Positions 6,427 to 11,447 of a stretch of DNA of 11,447 nucleotides are shown here, one piece after another; position 1 is the stretch's first letter; every line of letters begins with the position of its first letter. The notes beneath the pieces are model-generated. The model had not been told where the DNA came from, did no database searches, and saw nothing but the letters and a program-made list of their open reading frames with translations. A program made the translations under genes and the position numbers. Origin of the DNA: Bacteroidota bacterium (GTDB lineage: Bacteria > Bacteroidota > Bacteroidia > Bacteroidales > UBA1715); assembly GCA_029266015.1 (NCBI GenBank), contig JAJUFK010000057.1, forward strand, positions 1 to 11,447, read 5' to 3'.

Positions 6427-8736
6427 CTAAAAAGTAAAATTCCAAGTTATAGATGGTAGAATAGGGAATAAGGTAACTTTAACAGCTTGTAATTCTTCCG
6501 GTTTTTTTTCATCTTTTGGCTCAAATAGTATCATATATGCATTTTTTCTATTGTAAACATTATAAACAGAAAAATTAATATTTGAATTATATCGTTCATT
6601 TTTCTTAACAGTGTAGGTAATTCCAATATCTGCTCTATGGTAGTTAGGCATTCTATATCCATTTCTTTCGGTATAGTGATTTACGGTAAATTCTTCAATT
6701 TTGTATTTTCCGCTAGGAAAAGTAATTGCATCACCGGTTGAAAACACCCAAGTTGCAGATGCTTGTAATCGTTTGTTGAAATCATACATAGCAACAATAG
6801 AAATATCGTGAGTCCTATCGTATCTTGTTGGGAACCATTTACCTTTATTCAGTTCATTGAATTTTTTTTCGGTTTTAGAAATTGTATATCCTATCCAACC
6901 GGTTAGTGTTCCCGAATTTTTTTTAACTAAAAATTCTGCTCCGTATGAACGTCCATTACCAAAAATTAAGTAACTTTCAACATTTGGATTTAAAAATACA
7001 TTTGTACCGTTTTCATAATCAATTTGGCTTTGTAAGTTTTTATAATATACTTCAAAAGAACTTTCATACATGTTTTCTCTAAAATTTCTGAAATATCCTA
7101 ATGAATATTGACTACAAACTTGCGGAGGAGTAAGTTCTGTACTCGGAATCCAATAATCTAAGGGTAAACTAACAGTAGAACTTTGGATTAAATGAACATA
7201 TTGGTTATTGCGTGTATATGAGGCTTTTATCGAACTTTCGGCATTTATTCTGAATGTACCTGCAAATCGTGGTTCTAATCCAGGATATGATTTAATAATT
7301 GTTTTTCCTGAATATATTGAACTATCAGTAATTTCATGATTATCATTATATGTGTATGTAGTACCCGGTCCCATAACATTGAACGTTGAGAATCTAAGTC
7401 CATATTTAATTTTAATATAATCATTGATAGTTTGTTCATTACTAATATATAATCCTGTTTCTAAAGCATATTTATTATCAATAGAAATGTTTACACCTTC
7501 CATATCTGTTGTTAATTCTCCCGGATTAAATGTATGATATATAGATTCAAATCCAAATTTAACTGTGTTTTTGGTATTTGCATACCATTGAAAATCTTCT
7601 TTAAGGTTTACGTCATTAATTCCCATTTTTAAATCTATGTCATACATACCGTTATTTACAGTTATAACGTTATCAAAACTACTATAAACAATAGTAGAAT
7701 TTAAAAATAGTTTTGGATTAAATAAATGTACCCATCGCAATGTTCCTGTTGCATTTCCCCAATCGGTACCAAACATATCTTGAAATTTAAACACATCGCG
7801 TCCAAAATAACCCGAAAGAAATACTCTGTTATTTTCATTTATAGTATAATTTGTTTTTAAATTAAGATCATAAAAATAGAGTTTAGTTTTTCGTAAATTA
7901 GTGTCTTTTGCAAATAGTAAAAACATATCGGCATATGTGCGTCTGGCTGCAATAATAAAAGAACTGGTATCCTTTTTTATAGGCCCTTCAACAGCTAAAC
8001 GAGATGAGATAGTCCCAACACCACCCGTAGCGTGGTACGATTTAAGATTACCTTCTTTCATTTTAATATCAAGAACCGATGATAATCTGCCTCCATATTC
8101 TGCAGGCATTGCTCCTTTGTAAAGCTTTACATCGCGAATAGCATCACCATTAAAAACAGAGAAAAAACCTAGCATGTGAGAAGCATTATAAACAGGAGCT
8201 TCATCAAGTAATACTAAATTTTGATCGGCACCTCCACCTCGTACAAAAAAACCGCTGTTTCCTTCGCCGGCACCTTTAACACCGGGCATTAATTGTATTG
8301 TTTTCAAAATATCATTTTCACCAAATAAAACAGGAATATTTTTGATTTCGGCCATTTGTAAAGATTGTGTTCCCATTTCTACCGATGTTACGTTTTTGTC
8401 GCGAGCTTCTGCACTTACAACAACAGTTTCAAGTTTTTCAACACTTGCACTTAATTCTACATTGTGTGTTTTATTTGCTGAAAGTTGAATAAGAATTGTT
8501 TTTGTATTGTAGCCTAAATATGAATATTCTATATTGTAATTTCCTTTTTCAAGAGTAATAGAATAAAAACCATAATAATTTGTGAATGCCCCTGTTGTTG
8601 TTCCTAAAACATATACTGATGCTCCTATTAAAACTTCACCTGTTGATGCATCTTTTACATATCCACTAATTGTAAATTTTTGTGAATATGTATGTAATGA
8701 ATTAAAAATCAATAATATAATTAATATTTTTTTCAC
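6427..8736 (-). CDS. TonB-dependent outer membrane receptor
   Basis: A 769-residue outer-membrane receptor that imports a substrate using energy from TonB-ExbBD. Residues 1-19 are a signal peptide ending YSQ. Residues about 21-97 form a carboxypeptidase-D regulatory-like beta-sandwich (FTISGYVKDASTGEVLIGAS, GFYSITLEKGNYNIEYSYLGY), typical of Bacteroidota receptors. The plug domain follows at about 115-230, with ILKTIQLMPGVKGAGEGNSG, FFVRGGGADQNLVLLDEAPV and GAMPAEYGGRLSSVLDIKMK. The remainder is a 22-stranded-type barrel rich in alternating aromatic strands and ends in WNFTF, with the terminal Phe expected for outer-membrane assembly. The start is GTG at 8736-8734; an in-frame TAA only two codons upstream leaves no ATG option nearby. 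It heads the probable transcript with DUF4249, DUF5103 and engB. There is no SusD homologue beside it, so it is not a typical glycan-uptake pair, and the substrate is unknown. Confidence 0.95.
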   Translation of the reverse strand: MKKILIILLIFNSLHTYSQKFTISGYVKDASTGEVLIGASVYVLGTTTGAFTNYYGFYSITLEKGNYNIEYSYLGYNTKTILIQLSANKTHNVELSASVEKLETVVVSAEARDKNVTSVEMGTQSLQMAEIKNIPVLFGENDILKTIQLMPGVKGAGEGNSGFFVRGGGADQNLVLLDEAPVYNASHMLGFFSVFNGDAIRDVKLYKGAMPAEYGGRLSSVLDIKMKEGNLKSYHATGGVGTISSRLAVEGPIKKDTSSFIIAARRTYADMFLLFAKDTNLRKTKLYFYDLNLKTNYTINENNRVFLSGYFGRDVFKFQDMFGTDWGNATGTLRWVHLFNPKLFLNSTIVYSSFDNVITVNNGMYDIDLKMGINDVNLKEDFQWYANTKNTVKFGFESIYHTFNPGELTTDMEGVNISIDNKYALETGLYISNEQTINDYIKIKYGLRFSTFNVMGPGTTYTYNDNHEITDSSIYSGKTIIKSYPGLEPRFAGTFRINAESSIKASYTRNNQYVHLIQSSTVSLPLDYWIPSTELTPPQVCSQYSLGYFRNFRENMYESSFEVYYKNLQSQIDYENGTNVFLNPNVESYLIFGNGRSYGAEFLVKKNSGTLTGWIGYTISKTEKKFNELNKGKWFPTRYDRTHDISIVAMYDFNKRLQASATWVFSTGDAITFPSGKYKIEEFTVNHYTERNGYRMPNYHRADIGITYTVKKNERYNSNINFSVYNVYNRKNAYMILFEPKDEKKPEELQAVKVTLFPILPSITWNFTF

Positions 8737-8764
8737 TGTTTATTTTATTTTAAATTTTCTGTCG

Positions 8765-8772
8765 CAAAGATA
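8765..8772 (-). promoter_or_regulatory. -7 promoter element of the receptor operon
   Basis: TATCTTTG at 8772-8765 on the minus strand is an exact match to the Bacteroidota -7 consensus TAnnTTTG. It predicts a start site near 8759 and a leader of about 23 bases to the GTG at 8736. The expected -33 position (8794-8792) reads GAA, not TTG; a run of nine A residues (8783-8775, minus strand) lies directly upstream. The lack of a -33 element could mean a weak or activator-dependent promoter. The intergenic stretch holds nothing else I can name. Confidence 0.65.
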
Positions 8773-8815
8773 CGTTTTTTTTTAATATCGTTTCCTTATG
8801 AGTAATTAAAATAAT

Positions 8816-9469
8816 TCATATGCTTTTAGTAATTTGAGCATATGTATAATATGAAATACCTTGTTTGGATAGTTTTGCATTATTTATCATAGCTTTTGCA
8901 ATGGTCTTAGCATGAATTGGTTTATACGATGTAGGAATTACAATGGAAAATATGCATGAAATGAATTTAGCAATTTCTTCGGCAGGTCGTAATTCTTTTC
9001 TTTTTCCAAGTAACATAGATGGTCTATAAATAGCAATAGAAGGTATTGAATATTTTGTGACAGAATTTTCTGTCTCACCTTTGAGGTGTAAATAAAAATT
9101 AGAGCTTAAACTATTTGCTCCAATACTTGAAATAAATGAAAAGTGTTTGCATTTTTGTTTTTCAGCAAAGAATGCAGCTCGTACAGGTATGTCAAAGTCA
9201 ACTTTTCTGTAATTATCTTTGTTACCTTTTACTTTTTTTTGTGTAGTACCAACACAGCAAAAAACAGAATGTGAATCCTGTAATGCATTTTCAAATGCAT
9301 TATTATCATCAAATTGTATTACTTTAATTGTAACTTTAGGGTGATTACAATTAATTGGTCTGCGACTGATAATTGTAATAGGACTAAAAAAAGTATCTGA
9401 AATAAGTAATTCTAACAGTTCATTACCTATTAATCCTGTTGCTCCAATAATGGTAGCTTTTTTATTCAT
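8816..9469 (-). CDS. NAD(P)-binding Rossmann protein, atypical SDR
   Basis: A 217-residue cytosolic protein of the atypical short-chain dehydrogenase or NAD(P)H-binding class, similar in style to the HTATIP2/TIP30-like and YwnB groups. The N-terminus carries the dinucleotide-binding turn GATGLIG (Gly9, Gly12, Gly15). Arg36 and Arg37 at the end of the second strand would suit NADP(H). The central HFSFISSIGA strand (Ser114, Ser115) and Tyr126-x-x-x-Lys130 look like the usual SDR catalytic residues, and IYRPSMLLGKR (147-157) is the usual strand after them. So it is probably enzymatically active, but the substrate is unknown. The ATG at 9469 lies 13 bases after a perfect 10-bp hairpin and 53 bases after the small winged-helix gene. 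It ends about 43 bases upstream of the receptor promoter. Confidence 0.85.
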   Translation of the reverse strand: MNKKATIIGATGLIGNELLELLISDTFFSPITIISRRPINCNHPKVTIKVIQFDDNNAFENALQDSHSVFCCVGTTQKKVKGNKDNYRKVDFDIPVRAAFFAEKQKCKHFSFISSIGANSLSSNFYLHLKGETENSVTKYSIPSIAIYRPSMLLGKRKELRPAEEIAKFISCIFSIVIPTSYKPIHAKTIAKAMINNAKLSKQGISYYTYAQITKSI

Positions 9470-9482
9470 ATTTTACAGTTTG

Positions 9483-9508
9483 GTACCATAGCATAAAAGC
9501 TATGGTAC
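9483..9508 (-). promoter_or_regulatory. 10-bp perfect hairpin in the leader of the SDR gene
   Basis: A perfect inverted repeat: GTACCATAGC (9483-9492), a six-base loop (9493-9498) and GCTATGGTAC (9499-9508), with no mismatch. It lies in the 53-base gap between the winged-helix gene and the SDR gene, ending 13 bases before the SDR start codon. Reading leftward, the stem is followed by CAAACTG and not by a T run, so it is not a standard intrinsic terminator for the genes that point this way. The T6 run lies on the other side (9513-9518, plus strand), where no gene is transcribed toward it. It could be a messenger-stabilising or translation-control hairpin, a processing site, or a dyad operator. 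The imperfect -7-like TAACTTTA (9525-9518) just upstream would place the hairpin near a 5' end. Confidence 0.6.
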
Positions 9509-9522
9509 ATAGTTTTTTAAAG

Positions 9523-9693
9523 TTATTTTGCTTGCCATTGGCAACGGATAGGAGAAAAAATAGCATCTTTTTTTTGTAATGCTTTCATTGCTTTTTCTAC
9601 ATCTTTTTTGTCTAACCCCGATAATTCAGCAATTTCGCCGGCTTTAAGAGGTTTTCCTGCTTTCTTCATTGTTTCTAATACTTTGTCTTCCAT
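9523..9693 (-). CDS. Small winged-helix DNA-binding protein, 56 aa
   Basis: A short gene read by eye: ATG at 9693-9691, 56 codons, TAA at 9525-9523. The protein starts MEDKVLETMKKAGKPLKAGE and continues IAELSGLDKKDVEKAMKALQ, then a short beta-hairpin-like KKDAIFSPIRCQWQAK end. The pattern of a first helix, the turn GKPLKAGEIAELSGL, a recognition helix KKDVEKAMKALQKK and a wing is that of a minimal winged helix-turn-helix. I recall similar proteins of about 60 residues in Bacteroidota annotated only as transcriptional regulators. The many Lys residues and alternating charge support a nucleic-acid-binding role. It starts 7 bases after the M23 peptidase stop, so the two are probably one transcript. 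The gene it controls cannot be read from sequence; the hairpin 15 bases downstream is a candidate site. Confidence 0.8.
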   Translation of the reverse strand: MEDKVLETMKKAGKPLKAGEIAELSGLDKKDVEKAMKALQKKDAIFSPIRCQWQAK

Positions 9694-9700
9694 AATAAAC

Positions 9701-11422
9701 TTATTTAAAAAATGAATATTCTTTTATAATATTATTATTCATCATATCACTTACTTCAATACGTAAAGTATGTTTTTTTCCTGTTTCTATTGATGCATCT
9801 CCAAACCGAAGATATACTGTTGCTGATTTAGCGTCATAATCAAGAATTACCCAATTGTTGTCTATAAAAGCATTGTAATCTTTGATTCCCGAAAAATTAT
9901 CGCTCATTTTAAATGATATGAAAGAATTTGATTGTAAATTGGCATTATTTGCAAAATTTGGTTTTATAAATGGAGCTACAGTATCGAGAACAACACCAAA
10001 TGTGCCCGGACGTTTAGTGCTGCCTGTGGCAACACCTTGTTCATCAAATTTTACAAATATAGGGCTTTTGGCACCTGCAGAATTACTGTGTTCTATAAGT
10101 GCTTTTGATTGTAATTCTTTAGGCACTGAGGTGTGTATGGAAATTGTCGCAGATTTTTTAAATATTAATTGATCTGACTTTATGGTATATCGTTTTGATA
10201 GATATCGTTTTTTAGGATTTACTGTATCAATACTTGTAAAAAAAGTAAAATCAGTATAAAAAGTCCTGTTGTCGGCACTAAATGTAAAACCAGGTAATGA
10301 TAGGAAAAAATCTTGATTGCATGGATATTTCTTAGGGTAAGGTTTCATTTTTTGTAATATACTATCGGCAATGGGCTTTTGTATTAATTGAAATGAAACA
10401 GCAGCTACGTTAGAATGAAAATCACCAACAATAAATTCACATGTTACAGTATCAATAGTTTTTGCTGTATATATACCTTTATTTTTTAAATGTGTATATA
10501 TTTGAAGTGAATTGTTAGTTTCTACAAAAGCTTTTTCAAAATATCGTTTGCTTTTATTATATTCTGTATAATCAATAAAACTATTTATGTCAGCTGTGGT
10601 TTCAAATGAAATTTCATCAATTTGTCTAGCATATAATAAAGTATCATTACAAAGTAATTTTACCGAATAATATCCATATACATGACCAGAATTTTGCATA
10701 AAGTCGTTACCTTGGACTGAAAAACCAATATTTCCCCATACTTGTATTGGATTTGCAATATTATGCATACTGCTGGTTGGAGTTGATTGAACGGTATAAA
10801 ATTTTTTATCTCTTGAGTTTTCAATAAAACTCATTGAATCCATAGCATACACACCAATTGCTGTAATTTTTGGACGAGATTTATCAATTATTTGAGGATA
10901 AAACAAAAATGGATTGAGAGTGTTTTGTGTTTTACTATCGCGAATTTCAAAGTGCAGATGAGGACCTTGTGAACTACCGCTGTTACCTGAAAATGCAATA
11001 ACTTCACCTCGTGCAACAGGTAATTCATGAGGTTGTAATTGTATATCAACTATATTTTTTTGATTTGCAATTTGGTATTGTTTTACATATGCATCTATTT
11101 TAGCATTAAATGATAATAAGTGCCCATATACACTTGTATATCCATTAGGATGAGTAATATATAATGCTAATCCATATCCGGAAGGGCGTACTTGTATACG
11201 AGAAACGTATCCGGTATCTATTGAAATCATATTTTTACCAACAACCGAAAGAGTTTTAAAGTCTAATCCTCCATGAAAATGATTGGGACGTAATTCGCCA
11301 AAATTTGCTGATAATGATACTGGAATATCTACCGGTAAAACAAATGATTGTTGTGTTGATTGAGAATATGCAATAATAGAGTATAGTAGTAGAATTGATG
11401 CAATTAAATTTTTTAATGTCAT
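9701..11422 (-). CDS. Secreted M23 (LytM-type) metallopeptidase
   Basis: A 573-residue exported zinc peptidase of family M23, expected in the periplasm and acting on peptidoglycan cross-bridges or, if divergent, in envelope remodelling. Residues 1 to about 21 are a signal peptide ending AYSQ. The catalytic domain is at the N-terminus (about 30-180): FGELRPNHFHGGLDF carries the zinc ligands His50 and Asp54 (HxxxD), YGHL gives His101, and GPHLHFEIRD carries His155 and His157 (HxH). All metal ligands and the catalytic His are present, so the enzyme should be active. The placement of the peptidase domain first, followed by about 390 residues of beta-rich sequence, is typical of a Bacteroidota subgroup of about 560 residues. 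The C-terminal SDMMNNNIIKEYSFF resembles the last strand of an immunoglobulin-like domain. There is no T9SS C-terminal sorting domain that I can see. The ATG at 11422 lies about 25 bases from the window edge. Confidence 0.93.
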   Translation of the reverse strand: MTLKNLIASILLLYSIIAYSQSTQQSFVLPVDIPVSLSANFGELRPNHFHGGLDFKTLSVVGKNMISIDTGYVSRIQVRPSGYGLALYITHPNGYTSVYGHLLSFNAKIDAYVKQYQIANQKNIVDIQLQPHELPVARGEVIAFSGNSGSSQGPHLHFEIRDSKTQNTLNPFLFYPQIIDKSRPKITAIGVYAMDSMSFIENSRDKKFYTVQSTPTSSMHNIANPIQVWGNIGFSVQGNDFMQNSGHVYGYYSVKLLCNDTLLYARQIDEISFETTADINSFIDYTEYNKSKRYFEKAFVETNNSLQIYTHLKNKGIYTAKTIDTVTCEFIVGDFHSNVAAVSFQLIQKPIADSILQKMKPYPKKYPCNQDFFLSLPGFTFSADNRTFYTDFTFFTSIDTVNPKKRYLSKRYTIKSDQLIFKKSATISIHTSVPKELQSKALIEHSNSAGAKSPIFVKFDEQGVATGSTKRPGTFGVVLDTVAPFIKPNFANNANLQSNSFISFKMSDNFSGIKDYNAFIDNNWVILDYDAKSATVYLRFGDASIETGKKHTLRIEVSDMMNNNIIKEYSFFK

Positions 11423-11447
11423 ATTATAAAATTATAAGCTTGTAACG

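Noticed and set aside
9483..9518. Reading the hairpin plus T6 as a rightward intrinsic terminator
   Set aside because: The geometry is only fair (four bases between stem and T run) and no rightward gene ends here; the flanking genes are all leftward. Kept only as one option in the hairpin finding.
1..11447. A new defence, mobile or biosynthetic system
   Set aside because: Every long frame belongs to a recognisable housekeeping or envelope family; there are no integrases, transposases, toxin-antitoxin pairs, direct-repeat arrays or change in base composition that would mark an accessory island.

Overview
The window looks like ordinary chromosomal DNA from an AT-rich member of the Bacteroidota. 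Four lines of evidence agree: a DUF5103 (type IX secretion system plug) gene, a TonB-dependent receptor paired with a DUF4249 lipoprotein, a PdxJ carrying the sequence signatures usual in Bacteroidota, and several matches to the Bacteroidota promoter -7 element TAnnTTTG. Coding density is very high. Eleven genes were found, ten leftward (minus) and one, pdxJ, rightward. No gap exceeds about 80 bases, and no tRNA, rRNA, insertion sequence, CRISPR array or phage gene was seen.

Left block (1-2220), cofactor genes. A leftward pair holds a CBS-ACT-like regulatory protein and NAD kinase (nadK, cut by the window edge, start codon 2 bases after the CBS stop). It is divergent from pdxJ (pyridoxine 5'-phosphate synthase). 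The 61-base gap between them holds a good promoter for the CBS-nadK pair (TTG, 19 bases, TAAATTTA) and a second copy of the same self-complementary octamer facing pdxJ.

Middle block (2229-8736), envelope genes. Reading leftward, a TonB-dependent outer membrane receptor (GTG start), a DUF4249 lipoprotein, a T9SS plug-type protein and the ribosome-assembly GTPase EngB are separated by only 5 to 12 bases and are probably one transcript. It would start from an exact TATCTTTG -7 element upstream of the receptor. trkH (potassium uptake channel subunit) follows after 57 bases and has its own exact TAATTTTG -7 element. It ends 8 bases from the convergent pdxJ.

Right block (8816-11422). Reading leftward, a secreted M23 metallopeptidase of the LytM type is followed after 7 bases by a 56-residue winged-helix protein, easy to miss because of its size. 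Then comes a 53-base gap holding a 10-bp perfect hairpin, and a short NAD(P)-binding Rossmann protein of the atypical SDR class.

I found no convincing new multi-gene system. The most useful leads are the hairpin just before the SDR start codon, the small winged-helix gene, the linkage of a CBS-ACT sensor to NAD kinase, and the co-transcription of T9SS-plug and receptor genes with an essential GTPase.
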